This document shows, one piece after another, positions 1 through 10,965 of a stretch of DNA of 64,000 bases (positions are counted from its first letter, which is position 1; every line of letters begins with the position of its first letter). The position numbers were made by a program, and so were the translations under genes. The notes beneath the pieces were generated by a model. It worked only from the letters and a program-made list of their open reading frames with translations. It did no database searches and was not told the DNA's origin. Where the stretch lies: positions 47,464,779 through 47,528,778 of the forward strand of contig NC_090319.1 in the NCBI RefSeq assembly GCF_040869045.1, read 5' to 3'. This stretch comes from Eurosta solidaginis (taxonomy: Eukaryota; Arthropoda; Insecta; Diptera; Tephritidae).

Positions 1-69
1 CCGTGGGTCAAAAATTCGTATGAAAATGAGGGGACAAACACGAAAGTGCCTTATTATAAAGGTATAACA

Positions 70-376
70 AAAAATTTTAGTTAAACGGTTTTATTGTTAA
101 CAATACTTACATTAAGTAATAATAATTCCAAAAGTTAGAAAATAATTATGTAGGTCCTAGGTACTAGTCATCACAGTCCTCATCAATCTAGGGCGTTTAT
201 CAGAAAATTAAATGAAAGCGTTGGACGCGTGATATTTCTAAAAATGTGAGGCTTAACATAACCTTATTAAGGTTCAGTTGGTCTTACCTATGATTATCAA
301 TAGACATTTAACGCGTCCAACGCTTTTATTTAATTGTGTGATCAACGCCCTAGATTGATGAGGAGTGCGAGTGATG
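70..376. repeat. Foldback repeat (family D), copy 1
   Basis: Imperfect inverted repeat. The left arm (about 186-260, with GCGTTGGACGCGTGA) is mirrored by the right arm (about 308-376, with CGCGTCCAACGCTTTTATTT), with a centre near 280. The left half, including the block TAGGTCCTAGGTACTAGTCA at about 151-170, occurs again in reverse complement at 18166-18390, so this is a dispersed family. No open frame and no clear target duplication are seen. It is probably a non-autonomous foldback or MITE-type element; the superfamily is unknown. Confidence 0.6.
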
Positions 377-799
377 TTCAGCTGCGAACAACAAAGTAGA
401 TGTGCCAATTTTCGTCAATTAAACTGTATATTTCTTTCATCATCGATATTTACGAAATTTAGTGAAAAAATTACAGCAAATTTTGCGAAGGAATGTCAAA
501 AACTTTTTCGAAAACATTTTTAGGTTCGAAGAAATTTAAAAGAATGTCGAAAGTTTCATTTGGAGTTCTCTGAAATTTCCTGAGAATGCAATTTTGTGGA
601 CCAATCGATTTAAGTCCAACGAAGCATAAAATTATAGGTGTCTCAAAATTTGCATTGTTTTTTGACATTTTTTTTCCGAGGGTATTTTATATTTTCTTCC
701 CAAAAATACAAAAAAAAAAAATAAAATTGTTAAAAATCAATGCGAATTGTGGGCGCCATATAACTTGAACTTTGGAAGACTTAAATTGATTGGGCTAGA
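377..799. other. No recognisable feature
   Basis: AT-rich sequence with homopolymer runs (A-run at about 710-722). The short open frames on either strand resemble no known family and lack protein-like composition. Confidence 0.5.
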
Positions 800-1500
800 A
801 AAATGCATTTTTCTTCGTCATAGTTAGGTGGACGCACATTATGCCATCATCATTACTTGCGGGAGCGGGTGCACCATCGTACCTGAGCGTTTTATTGTTT
901 TCTGCATTTAGGAGTACAGAAAAATGCTCCCTGCATGATCTAGGCATCCTCTGAATATCACTGTCTAGGGCACCGTTTTCATTTTTGGCGTGAGTTTTCC
1001 TCGAACTAAAAACCTTCAGGCTGTCGCCGGTTTTTTTTTTTTTTAATTTGCACGCGTTATTTCTGCAGCAGCTATCAACTCAAGCTCTTCGCACTTACGC
1101 CTTTCTGCCTCTGCTTTTTTCTTCTTGTACAACCTTTTTGCTTCCGCTTTTAGCTCGCTGTGGCATTTGCATACTTTTCTTTTTGCTTACGAATTTATTG
1201 GTGTCTTTTATTTTGGTTGTTATGCGGCATTCTTCATATTACCAGTTGCTTTTCCATAGTTGCCGGTAACCAGTTTTTTTCTCGGCGGCAATACAATGTA
1301 CTTGAATTCGTTGGGTTGACTTGTGTTCTTAGAGAGCAGGTGCGCGATTCGAGTGAAATCATTGGCAGTCTGTAGCATTTAACGTTTAACTTTCCTTTTC
1401 CTTGCTGAGGCGGGCACTGGCAAAGTGGATCACCATCATTCCATTAGCAAGATTTCGTTGTGGAAAACGAACTTTCCGATCGTGGGTGCAAAAAAAATAT
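800..1500 (-). pseudogene. LINE ORF2 fragment: endonuclease end and linker to reverse transcriptase
   Basis: Read on the minus strand from 1500 down, three successive blocks match the layout of an AP-endonuclease LINE. First comes a piece resembling the late endonuclease block (near 1440-1490, degenerate). Next is a block with 'TANDFTRIAHLLSKNTSQPN' and a WYYEECR-like motif (about 1200-1375). Then comes a Lys/Glu-rich helix (KAEAERRKCEELELIAAAE, about 1060-1130) followed by 'DSDIQRMPRSCREHFSVLLN' (about 905-965), the segment that normally precedes the RT fingers. Several frameshifts and stops separate the blocks, so it is dead. It may belong to the same LINE type as the 3' ends at 17130 and 54417. 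Clade (RTE-like or relative) is not certain. Confidence 0.55.
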
Positions 1501-1862
1501 CTTTGCTCACCTGGCGTTAAAGTCGCTGAACACGTGCAGCGCTTGCCCTCAAGTGGCCCGATGAAGCCAGGCTAATCCTGTTTTTTGGTTTTTTTTATTT
1601 TTTGGTTAATTCATACACACTTTTTTTTCCTATCCTATCCTAATTCTTATTTATGTGTTATTTATAATTTTTTTGTTACCTAGTCTTCTTAAGCGCCGAG
1701 ATCTAAAACTGCTCAGCTACAGATAAACTCATCAGCTGAGAAATATAGATTCACTAAAAGTAAAAATATAATTTTTTAATTATGCACAGAAGATAGAACC
1801 GTCTTTTTTATGGCAAATAGCGAGTCCGAAACATCAATTATTCTCGAGTGAGAGTTATAATC
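1501..1862. other. Probable 3' flank of the minus-strand jockey-like LINE
   Basis: Contains T-rich tracts at about 1577-1633, which would be an A-rich tail on the minus strand, as expected for the 3' end of the LINE whose ORF2 ends near 1863. No protein is recognisable here. Confidence 0.35.
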
Positions 1863-2606
1863 TTAACCCAAACATAGAAAAGGTTCGTGTAGTTGGAAAT
1901 TGCTTCTGCATTGCTTAAGAATTATAGGTTTATAATGCCTTGAAACTCGGCTTGGTACATTCAAGTTTACTTCGTTCAAAAGAAATGGACTTGAAATCGA
2001 TCCATTTAAAAGTATAGCTATAAAAAGTACACCTAGCATTTCTCTATGACTAGGAAGAGTAGGAAGATTTATTAGTTTTAATCGACTAGTGTAAGGAGGA
2101 AGATTATACGGAGAGTCTCTATGAAGATTTCTCAAGGCGAAAAGTAAAAACTCTTTTTGAATTGATTCTAGTCTATCCACATCAACTTGATAACGCGAAT
2201 TCCAAATTATCGATCCATATTCTAAAATCGGCCTCACTAATGATGTAAAAAAGGTTTTTGTAAAGTAAGGATCACTAAACTATTTTGACCATTTATTCAC
2301 AAATGCTAAAACTTCTCTCGCTTTATTGACTGTGGCATTAATATGAGGGTTGAAACTAAGTTTGCAATTCATTGTAACTCCCATGTCGACAAAAACATCA
2401 ACGCTTTCCAGAGTTTGGACGTTAATTGTGTAGGAAGCTGGCTGTATGTTCCCACGTGAAGAACTCATGTATTTACATTTTTCTATGTTGAGCGGCATAA
2501 AATTCGCATTACGCCAAGTAACTAAACGACTGAAATCCGCCTGGAGTACAGAACGTTCTTCAACCGAAGCGTGTGACTTAAAAAGTTTTACGTCGTCGTC
2601 ATACAT
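1863..2606 (-). pseudogene. Jockey-like LINE reverse transcriptase, C-terminal part
   Basis: On the minus strand this carries the RT catalytic loop as YDDDVKL (normal family form YADDVKL) near 2586-2606. The usual following blocks are present: LNIEKCKYM, a 'VDMGVTMNCKLSFNPHINATV' type block, and the post-RT block VRPILEYGSIIWN with the C-terminal tail. The frame is continuous from 2606 to 1863 except for a TAG between about 2238 and 2280. A TGA lies just before the catalytic loop. The upstream half of the same ORF is at 4333-4884; a 1.65-kb element (2658-4305) sits between them. Decay is light, but it is inactive. The plus-strand copy at 28580-31410 is the same kind of LINE. Confidence 0.85.
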
Positions 2607-2657
2607 TCAAATTTTAGAATATTTTATAGTTGTAGAAACACCGTTTATAAAGATCAA

Positions 2658-4305
2658 CAAGTAAGGAAGGCTAAGTTCAGGTGTAACCGAACATTACATA
2701 CTCAGTTGAGAGCTATGGAGACAAAATAAGGGAAAATCACCATGTAGAAAAATGAACCTAGGGTAACCCTGGAATGTGGTTTTATGACATGTGTATCAAA
2801 CGAAAGGTGTTAATGAGTATTTTAAAAGGGAATGGGCCTGAGTTCTATGGGTGGCCGCCTTTTCGAGATATCGCCATAAAGGTGGACCAGGGGTGATTCT
2901 AGAATGTGTTTGTACAATATGAGTATCAAAAATAAAGGTATTAATGAGGGTTTTAAAAGGCAGTGGTGGTAGTTGTATATGTGAAGGCATTTCCGAGATA
3001 TCGACCAAAATGTGGACCAGGGTGACCTAGACCATATATGTAATACCACGAACAGTATTCCTGCTAAGATTCCAAGGGCTTTTGATTTCGCCCTGCAGAA
3101 CTTTTCATTTTCTTCTACTAAATATGGTGTCACACCCATTTTACAAAGTTTTTTCTAAAGTTATATTTTGCGTCAATAAACCAATCCAAATTCCCTTTTT
3201 TCGTATTTGGTATAGAATTATGGCATTTTTTTTTTTTTCATTTTTCGAAATTTTCGATATTGAAAAAGTGGGCGTGGTCATAGTCGGATTTCGGCCATTT
3301 TTTACACCAATACAAAATGAGTTCAGGTAATTACGTGAACTGAGTTTAGTAAAGATATATCGATTTTTGCTCAAGCTATCGTGTTAACGGCCAAGCGGAA
3401 GGACAGAGGGTTGACTGTGTATAAAAACTGGGCGTTGCTTCTACCGATTTCGCCCTTTTTTACAGAAAACAGTTATCGTCCTAGAATCTAAGCCCCTACC
3501 AAATTTCACAAGGATTGGTAAATTTTTGTCTGACTTATGGCATTAAAAGTATCCTAGACAAATTAAATGAAAGAGGGCGGAGTCACGCCCATTTTGAAAT
3601 TTTCTTTTATTTTTGTATTTTGTTGCACCATATCATTACTGGAGTTGAATATTGACATAATTTACTTATATACTGTAAAGATATTAAAGTTTTTGTTAAA
3701 ATTTGAATTTAAAAAAATTTTTTTTTAAAGCGGGTTTGGTCGTTCTCCGATTTTACTAATTAAGCATACATATAATTATAGGAGTAACGTTTCTGCCAAA
3801 TACCATCATGATATCTTCAACGACTGCGAAATTACAGCTTGCAAAATTTTAAATTACCTTCTTTTAAAAGTGGGCGGTACCACGCCTATTGTCCAAAATT
3901 TTACTAATTTTCTATTCTCCGTCATAAGTTCAGCTCACTTACCAAGTTTCATCGCTTTATCCGTCTTTGGTACTGAATTATCGCTCTTTTTCTGTTTTTC
4001 GAAATTTTCGATATCGAAAAAGTGGGCGTGGTTATAGTCCGATATCGTTCATTTTAAATAGCGATCTGAGATGAGCGCCCGGGAACCTACGTACCAAAGT
4101 TCATCAAGATACCTCAAAATTTGCTCAAGTTACCGTGTTAACGGACAGACGGACGGACGGACATGGCTCAATAAAATTTTTTTTCGATACTGATGATTTT
4201 GATATATGGAAGTCTATATCTATTTCGATTCCTTTATACTTGTACAACCAACTGTTATCCAATCAAAGTTAGTATACTCTGTGGGCTCTGCTCAACTGAG
4301 TATAA
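2658..4305 (-). mobile_element. Helentron-like non-autonomous element, family A, copy 1
   Basis: Ends match the other A copies: on its own strand it starts TTATACTCAGTTGAG and ends CCTTCCTTACTTG. Subterminal inverted repeats (ATACTCAGYTGAG and its complement), a 3' stem-loop just inside the end, a (GTCY)n tract (as its complement near 4145-4165) and about two central tandem units (about 2780-3030) are present. It splits the RT frame of a jockey-like LINE inside the segment between the VPQG and YADD motifs, in a T run, with no target duplication. This architecture is that described for Drosophila DINE-1/HINE elements mobilised by Helentrons. It encodes nothing. Confidence 0.85.
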
Positions 4306-4332
4306 AAACAGAATAGGACTGAGATGGCTGCC

Positions 4333-4884
4333 CTAAGGCACACCGCAGGAAACATCGATGACATTCGAACAAATGTTTTTAAAAATTACTCTTTGAGTTC
4401 TACCGCAAAGATAGGAGGAGATCCAGCGAGTTAGGCGAGGTTGAAAACCAAGCAATTCGAGTTTATAAACAAGTAATGAGTGGCGTACTTTGTTGAATGC
4501 TTTGCTGAAATCAATGTACATAACGTCGGTATGATGATTGTTTCTAAACCCATTAAAGACGTAAATTGTAAATTCAAACAAATTGGTTGTGGTTGATTTG
4601 GCTCTACAAAAGCCATGTTGAGAACTATCTATCAATGTAGAAATCAAAAATGTGAAGTGATTAGTAGCGATTGCTTCGAAAATCTTAGGGAAAACGGAGA
4701 GCTTTGCTATTCCACGATAGTTTTCAATAGACGACTTGCTTCCTTTTTTATGGAGTGTGATAAGAAAATATTCCTTCCAAGCCGTCGTGAAAATACCATT
4801 ACTTTTTAAAGAGAGATTAAACAGATCAGTAAGGGGCTGGTAAATGTATTCCGCACATTTTCTAGGCCCGAATATGTCTTCCAA
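4333..4884 (-). pseudogene. Jockey-like LINE reverse transcriptase, N-terminal part
   Basis: The minus-strand frame of about 183 codons holds RT fingers/palm motifs: an 'LITLHKKGSKSSIENYRGIA' type block, QHGFCRAKSTTTNL, then the metal-binding motif VMYIDFSKAFNKV (first catalytic Asp) and 'SCGVP' followed by TAG where Gln normally stands, then GSHLSPIL. The reading frame continues across the helentron-like insertion into 2606-1863. Further upstream, to about 5080, weak similarity to the segment before RT is visible (WWNPEYKKA), with stops. A clear LINE remnant, same type as 28580-31410. Confidence 0.88.
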
Positions 4885-5080
4885 CGCGATTACTTATCTT
4901 TAGCTCGTCGGTAAGACATCCGTAACCAACCGACAACTTTTCGCTTACACTTATTCTACGCTTTCTTATATTCTGGATTCCACCATATCGTGAGCAAGGA
5001 TGTCTTTGCATCAAATGTTAGTTATATTGTAAACATTCCGAATATCTTTAAAAATTTCTTGCAAAATTTAATGGGCGTTG

Positions 5081-5734
5081 GTACGCGGGTACTGAAGTGC
5101 GTATTCACATTTATTTTTTAAAAGCATTTGCTTTCAAATCGAAAAATGAAACGTAAAATCTACTACTATAATTCCAAAAAAGTTGTCAACAAAACAGAAG
5201 GATCAATTAAAAAGCAAACAATCAATTGTTAGGCCGATTTAAGCGCTATCGAAAATTGTTGAATCAAACCGCTGAAGTGCAATGAAGCAATACGAGAACA
5301 GCGAGAAGCTTTTATGGCGTAAAATTACACTTGCAATACATGTCGATACCTTTTGATAATTGGAGTAACAAAAAAAATATTTTTTTTTTTTTTTTTTTTC
5401 AAATAAATCGCTTTACCTCATAGGCAGAGCATAGGAGATGGATACGAAATGCGAACGATAATTATGACACCATACTGCTAAGCCGATTCCTCACATAATA
5501 CATACATATGTATGTAAATTACAGAAGCATGTAGAACGCGAAATGGAAATTTTTCGAAAAGCAATTGCCAATGCGCAACGCAACTACGTTTTTGTAGTTG
5601 TGTCACTTTTGGTTTTGGAATTTGCTAGCTATGTAGCTATTCAACACCAAAACTCAACCATGCAAATTATGTGCAACGAAATGATGCCATAGAGGGAAAA
5701 TGTCGACCGAGCTAAAAATGAACACGTAAATGTT
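5081..5734. other. No recognisable feature
   Basis: AT-rich, with a long T run (about 5376-5399). Nothing protein-like or repeat-like could be matched to other parts of the window. Confidence 0.45.
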
Positions 5735-5740
5735 TACGCA

Positions 5741-7485
5741 TTAGGCCGGGTCGATTTGTGGGGAGGCAAAAAAATCGCCCATTGCTCTGTGAAAATCATA
5801 TTCTAGGGATCAAAATAAGAAACCTTGCCGAAGGTACCATACCTCTAAAACGAATTTGTTGATGATGATGTTTGATGTCCTCCCCTTTGGGTCGTAGGGG
5901 CAAATTTTGAAAAATCCCACTTTGAAATGCCTATGTTTTTTCTTTTTGGAGTTTATTTTTCTTTTTAGAAATTTATTTAGTCAGAACATATGTTAATTGA
6001 AAAAATTAATTTAACTTAGTAATAGAAAAGAAATTAAAAGAAATTATTAGAAATTAGCGTTTTTACAACCCACTTTTAAAACCAAGGCATCACTGTGTTG
6101 CATTTGCATGTCGTAAACATAGTTGTGTGGGTTTTTTATTCAACCGTTTTAAAAAATGAAGGTATCACTGTGACAAAATTGCAGATCGTAAAATTGCTTG
6201 TGTTGGTTTTTTTTTAAGCCACCACAAGACCATAGTGTACAAGTACAAGTGTGTTGACTTCTTTCTGACAGGCAATCGCTTAAGTGAGCATAACGGTATA
6301 ATCTGGGTTGCCATTGCTGTTTCGGTTGAAAACGGTCAATTAGGGTTCTGTGCGGAGACATAAAAGATTGAAACAGGGTTTATGTAGTCACAAAAGTGTT
6401 GCTCCTGTTCCACAGCATTTTAATTTTTTATCATGGCGAAAAGTGTTCAGTTCAGAGTTATTGATTTTCATTAAAAGTTTTATTTATTATGGAGGGTTAC
6501 TCCTTTAGGTGTAAAAAGCAGAGAAAACGTAGAGTTTTTCAAATTATTGTGAAAAACTTTTTAATTTGAATTTCTGTGCCCAAGCTCACTATATTTGTGT
6601 AACACAAAAATCTGGAGGTCAAATCCTTAACTATGAAACTTATTGAAAACTCATTTGCACACACAATTTACACTTTGAATTTAGTTGTGTTTTTATGCAA
6701 AAAATGTTGAAACTAAAAACAAAATATTCATTTGTCACAAGAAATTAATAAAAACAGCCTAATGTCAAAAAAACTTATCGAAATACAAACTGGCTTGTTT
6801 GTTTTTAATGAACTACGTTGTACTTTTCTTGTATTTCGTTAGTTTTTTTTTTAATATAGTTCACACGCTTATACCAGTACTGAAACCTTATTGGCTCCCT
6901 CGACAAAAAATATAAGAGAAAATACAAGAAATAAAGTAGTGTCATATAGGAGTTTGATTTGTTTGCGCACAGACGCTTTGGTTGTGTTGCATTCATTAAT
7001 TCATCTGTCGGGCGAAGTATCGAAAAATTTACATAAATGCTTTGGTTGCGTGCCTACGCTTTGACAACGCCAGACGAAAAACAATGAAACGCCGCAGACT
7101 ACAAATCTTCTAGTATTCTTATTTCCGCGGAAATATATGCAACTATTTCATCTGTAAATACTACAAAGTTTTATTAAACTATCAAATGCAACTCAGCTTG
7201 AAGTACTCTTGCGTACCAAAAATGCAACTCTAGACCTGAGATTTGCATCAGGTGAGCGAGGCTGTTTGTAGTTTTGACGTTTATCGCTTAGCTGACACAC
7301 TTGTATAGGTACACTATGCACAAGACACAGCAGGTAGAATTGAAATTGGCCCTAGCCAAAAGTTCGACCGGGGGACATCAGAATTCGTTTTAGAGGTATG
7401 GTTCCTTCGGCAAAGTTTCTTATTTTGATTCCCAGAATACGATTTTCACAGAGCAATGAGCTATTTTTAAATCTACCCGCCCTAG
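5741..7485. mobile_element. Long-TIR MITE, family E, copy 1 (interrupted)
   Basis: Terminal inverted repeats of more than 120 bp: TTAGGCCGGGTCGATTT at the left and its relative AAATCTACCCGCCCTAG at the right, followed inward by shared blocks (GAGCAATG, AAATAAGAAACTTTGCCGAAGG, CCATACCTCTAAAACGAATT). Both sides are flanked by TACGCA (5735-5740, 7486-7491), a probable 6-bp target duplication. The second copy at 62088-62719 (632 bp) shows what the uninterrupted element looks like; the extra length here is a hAT-like insertion at 6231-7318. No transposase frame. Each end also has TA one base inside, so a TA-target superfamily remains possible. Confidence 0.8.
6231..7318. mobile_element. Non-autonomous hAT-like transposon nested in MITE E
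   Basis: Inserted cleanly into family E copy 1: the flanking CACAAGAC (6223-6230 and 7319-7326) is an 8-bp target duplication and is single in the uninterrupted E copy. Terminal inverted repeats of about 23 bp: CATAGTGTACAAGTACAAGT at the left and the complement of GTATAGGTACACTATG at the right. An 8-bp duplication with CAxxG ends is the hAT signature. The 1,088-bp interior is AT-rich with no transposase-like frame, so it would need a transposase in trans. Confidence 0.82.
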
Positions 7486-7735
7486 TACGCATGGTATACA
7501 CGGTGTACGCATGGTATACACGGTAGCGTCAATTGTAAACAACAGTTTTTGTATATACACATAGGCATACAGTTACGTACATCTACATACATGATCAAAT
7601 ATGTGTTATAAAGCAATAGTTTGTTACTGTTACTACAGCGAAATGCATCATCAAATTTATGCTAGTGATGTTCTGACGTGAGTGAGTACTTCGATGAATA
7701 AACAAAAGACATCGAAAATGCACCCCCCCCCTTCC
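7486..7735. repeat. Two 20-bp tandem units and a C-rich run
   Basis: TACGCATGGTATACACGGT occurs twice head to tail (from 7486 and from 7506). A C-run lies at 7723-7739, directly before the F repeat. Otherwise featureless. Confidence 0.5.
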
Positions 7736-8094
7736 CCCCAGCGGGTAAGAGGACTTAGAATATACCCGCAGCAGGTACGCCTCTCGTAAGAGGTGACTTA
7801 AATACCAAATTCATTCAAAGGGTTGTGTAGCGCAAACCCAATTGTCAATCTCACCCAGCTGTGGCGAATTATGTTGCTTCAACAACCGAGGCTCTGGCGA
7901 CCTCAAATGCTTCATGGATCTAGGTGGTAGGAGGGCTGTGTGGCCTTGAATGTTTCATGTGGTCATACACTAAATCGTTCCCGTGATGATCGGGCTGATT
8001 CCTTAGTGGTGCTTGTTACCGGAACATACCGGATATGCATCCGACAAAAGACCATCAACATCGGGGAATATCGTTATCGTTAGAACAGCAACAC
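7736..8094 (+). mobile_element. SINE-like repeat, family F, copy 1
   Basis: Starts CCCCCAGCGGGT and carries the family blocks TATACCCGC, GTAAGAGG, CCCAATTGTCAA, GAGGCTCTGGCGACC, GGTCATAC, ATCGTTCCCG and GACCATCAACATC. The 3' (CAA)n tail is degraded. Four more copies in this window (41221, 45646, 58130, 59300) share the same start and tail. It encodes nothing. This copy is diverged and shows no clear target duplication. Confidence 0.75.
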
Positions 8095-8469
8095 CTATAT
8101 TGAATATATTGAGTAGGAGCAACAATAACTAACTATGATAGTTGGCTTTTATTGCAAAGTGGGGATTGCCTTTTTGCTCTCTATCGCATTCACGAAAGCA
8201 ATTATTTAAGTTTTATTTTATTAAAGGTTCAGGAAGAAACTCAAACAGCTCAACATCAGGACGTACAAGCGAGAGCTTTTTCGATTATAACTTGTAAATT
8301 TTTTCAAATTCCTTTCTCTTGGGAGTGGAATTTGAAACCGCATGTCCGCGATGATCGTACTGTTTACAAATGCATCCGAATTAAATGAAAGCGGGTATAG
8401 AGCACTACCTCTGGCACCCCTTGTACATTTTCCTAGTTTCTGAGGTTAGGTTCCTAAATTGAACCTGCG

Positions 8470-8720
8470 CTTGTCGACTACTCGGTTAATTTGTGGTCCA
8501 TACTTTGAAACAAGGGAGAAGGGGAGAATTTTCTACCTATTGGAGTAGCGTTCCTTGCGTAACTGTTTCAAATGCTTTTGACATGTCAAGTGCACTGGCA
8601 ATAGGAGTAATATGGATCGATATGTCTTACCTTCGTTAACTAGTTTCCAATGCTTTAGTAGTTGAGTTATCCTTGCTATTTTCCATTGCTCGGAAATGAA
8701 AAAGTACTTCAACAAACGGT
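8470..8720 (-). pseudogene. LINE reverse transcriptase scrap
   Basis: On the minus strand, 8720 to 8545 reads 'FISEQWKIARITQLLKHWK' and a YRSILLL block, matching the 'P..WK.A.i.pi.Kp.K...YRPISLL' entry to LINE RT domains. A frameshift later comes ALDMSKAFETV, the first metal-binding motif. Both lie in the right order but too close together, so part of the fingers domain is deleted. LINE type (R1/I-like) cannot be resolved. Confidence 0.6.
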
Positions 8721-9132
8721 TGAAACATACATCCCCACTCTCCCCCCCCCCCCCCCCGCGCAGGGTGTTTATGCATTGGCATGGCTATACCTATTGATTA
8801 AAGGGACTTGGCGTTTTCAGTGGCTTCTTCAGCCTCTGTGGTGGTGTTTTAGTTCTTCAAATGCTCTTCCCGTTTGACAAGTTTTCATCCATTTACCAGC
8901 CGCATAATATCCAAGTTAAGATTATTAATATGATGGTATCAAGGCTGGAGTTGTCTCGCTAGGTTACGCTCTATTGTTAGGTTTGGAGCTTTAGCCAGGC
9001 AATGAAGTATGATTTCGGGTTTCGATCGACCGGAAAAAGAGCGCTGAAATGATGGACATCACATTTAAAATCTTGGCACCCAAAACAAACCAATCTGGGG
9101 CGGTTAATATCAACTCGTTTTTTCGAATAAGA
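8721..9132. other. No recognisable feature; C homopolymer
   Basis: Holds a C run at about 8743-8757. The plus-strand frame across it is Pro-rich only because of that run. No further signal. Confidence 0.45.
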
Positions 9133-9293
9133 TGAAAAAATTTGTGTTTGTCAGTTTATCGTATTATTTCGTAAAATATTATTCACATATTCACAACAGT
9201 TTTGTACATTCAGCTCATTTCTATGATCCGAATATACTTTTAATGAATTTTACTTAAAGTTCCATCAAAATTTATAAGAAAACAGTGAATATG

Positions 9294-10690
9294 TTACTTT
9301 AAGCTATTTTCTTCAAAATTGCCACCTTTTACTTTGATGACTGCAACGCACAATTTCGGCATTCTTTCGATGAGTTTTTGAAGTGTTTGACATGGAATAT
9401 TATTCCGCGCTTCGTTCAAACAATCCCAGAGGTCAAGAAGGCTTTTTGGCTTTAGATCTTCACACGTCGACACAATTTTTCCCACAATAACTCGATGAAT
9501 TTAAATTGGGGGATTTTGGTGGCCACTTAATTGTATCAAGGTCACCTGCATCTTTTTTTCGTTCTAAATAAGAAGTACAATGTTTTGAAGCATGTTTCGG
9601 ATCGTTATCTTGTTCATGAGTGAATCCACGACCAATCAAAATAATGCCAGATGGTATGCATGGCGTTGGAGTATACTGTGATACTGCTCTTGTTTCTTAA
9701 TTCCTTAAATTTTTTTAGTTGACCAACGCTAGCGTAGCTGAAACAGCTCCAAACCATCACTGAGCCAACGCTACGTTTCATAGTTGGCACAATTTAATCT
9801 GCTTTGAATCTTTCATTGCCGTTTCTGAGAAATTTTAATTCGTCTGACCATGAAACAGATTTCCACTGATCAATCGAAGAGTCACGGCGACCACCGTGGT
9901 GTGATGGTAGCGTGCTCCGCCTACCACATCGTATGCCCTGGATTCACACCTCGGGCAAAGCAACATCAAACAAATTTTAGAAATAAGGTTTTTCAATTAG
10001 AAGAAAATTTTTCTAAGCGGGGCCGCCCCTCAGCAGTGTTTGGCAAGCGCTCCGGGTGTATTTATGCCATGAAAAGCTCTCAGTGAAAACTCATCTGCCT
10101 TGCAGTTGCCGTTCGGAGTCGGCATAAAACATGTAGGTCCCGTCCGGCCAATTTGTAGGAAAAATCAAGAGGAACACGACGCAAATTGGAAGAGAAGCCC
10201 GGCCTTAGATCTCTTCGGAGGTTATCGCGCCTTACATTTGTTTTTTATAATCGAAGAGTCAATATGTTCCTGAGCGAACTTCAGTCATTTCTGTTGATTT
10301 ACTGGCCGTAGTGGCTTTCTGACAGCAATGCGTCCAATCATGCCTTTTTCTCTAATCCAGCTTTTTATTGCCGTGAGCGATATTGGTGAATCCAAGTTTT
10401 CGTTGATTTCAGCACGAATTTATGATGCCTTACTTATTGCATATACATTGTTGTCGATTCTTTCATTTTCTTTTCTTGCTCGACCAGATCTTTTCTGTTA
10501 GTATTTTGTCCAGTTTCCCGATATCTTCTAATGGCCGTATGAACTGAACACAGAGTTATTTTCAAAACTTTAGCTATGTCTGAATAGTTTTCCCTGTTTT
10601 TTACAAAATAATGATTTGTGGTCGTTTTTATACAGATCCCTTCGCTTGACGATTTTCATTCTGGAAAAATACAATTCTGAGGCTATTTCA
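9294..10690 (-). pseudogene. Tc1-family DDE transposase, broken
   Basis: Tc1/mariner transposases cut and paste at TA sites using a DDE/D triad. On the minus strand, from 10690 down: an N-terminal helix-turn-helix region, then (after the SINE) QWKSVSWSDELKF with the first catalytic Asp (about 9830-9870), SVMVWSCFSYASVGQL (about 9720-9770), EQDNDPKHASK with the second Asp (about 9580-9615), WPPKSPNLN (about 9500-9525) and a C-terminal block LWDCLNEARNNIP, then MPKLCVAVIKVKGG (9294-9440). Multiple frameshifts plus a 364-bp SINE insertion make it dead. Domain order and spacing are those of a full Tc1 gene of about 340 codons. Confidence 0.88.
9885..10248 (+). mobile_element. tRNA-derived SINE (family G), full length
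   Basis: 364-bp element inserted in the Tc1 transposase. A 13-bp target duplication AATCGAAGAGTCA flanks it (9872-9884 and 10249-10261). The head has a Pol III-like promoter: a GATGGTAGCGTGCTCC region as A box and GGATTCACACC as B box. The body includes AAGCGGGGCCGCCCCTC, AAAAGCTCTCAGTGAAAAC and GTAGGTCCCGTCCGGCC, ending GCGCCTTACATTTGTTTTTT. 3' fragments occur at 19325-19513 (minus) and 25590-25680 (plus). Transposition would depend on a LINE in trans. Confidence 0.88.
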
Positions 10691-10793
10691 ATATCAACAT
10701 CGTTTTTCATCTTGCTCTAATACTTTCCGACTGTACTGTACATAAATTTTATTTTGCCATTTAAAGACGAAGTTGACTGAGAGTATATATGTA

Positions 10794-10965
10794 TGGGTCG
10801 ATTTGTATGTACGAAAGTTAACCTATATCGCGCCATCGATTTTTCGATAGGATTTGCTCGAAAATAATTTTTTTGGGTACGCGTAGTGGACATTTTTTCC
10901 TGAAACCAAACCCTATCGAAAAATCGATGGCCCGATATCTGTTAATAAATCGACCCAGTCTAAGG
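10794..10965. mobile_element. Short foldback MITE, family H, copy 1
   Basis: Ends TGGGTCGATTT and AAATCGACCCA. Inside, CCATCGATTTTTCGATAGG (about 10833-10851) is mirrored by CCTATCGAAAAATCGATGG (about 10912-10930). The same arms bound a longer copy at 31898-32269. The terminal GGGTCGATTT motif is shared with family E. Confidence 0.65.

Larger units (their letters stand above)
9133..10738 (-). mobile_element. Tc1-like transposon, copy 1
   Basis: Minus-strand element. The right-hand end is intact: complement of CAGTACAGTCGGAAAGTAT at about 10720-10738, followed by TA. The left-hand end (near 9133) keeps only the inner part of the inverted repeat (AAGATGAAAAAA and TTTGTCAGTTTAT); its outer ~25 bp are unrecognisable. 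It contains a degenerate transposase gene and a nested SINE at 9885-10248. A 710-bp deletion derivative of the same family lies at 61362-62071. Confidence 0.88.

Noticed and set aside
8662..8877. Proline-rich 71-codon protein
   Set aside because: The prolines come from a C homopolymer; the opposite strand carries a readable LINE RT scrap.
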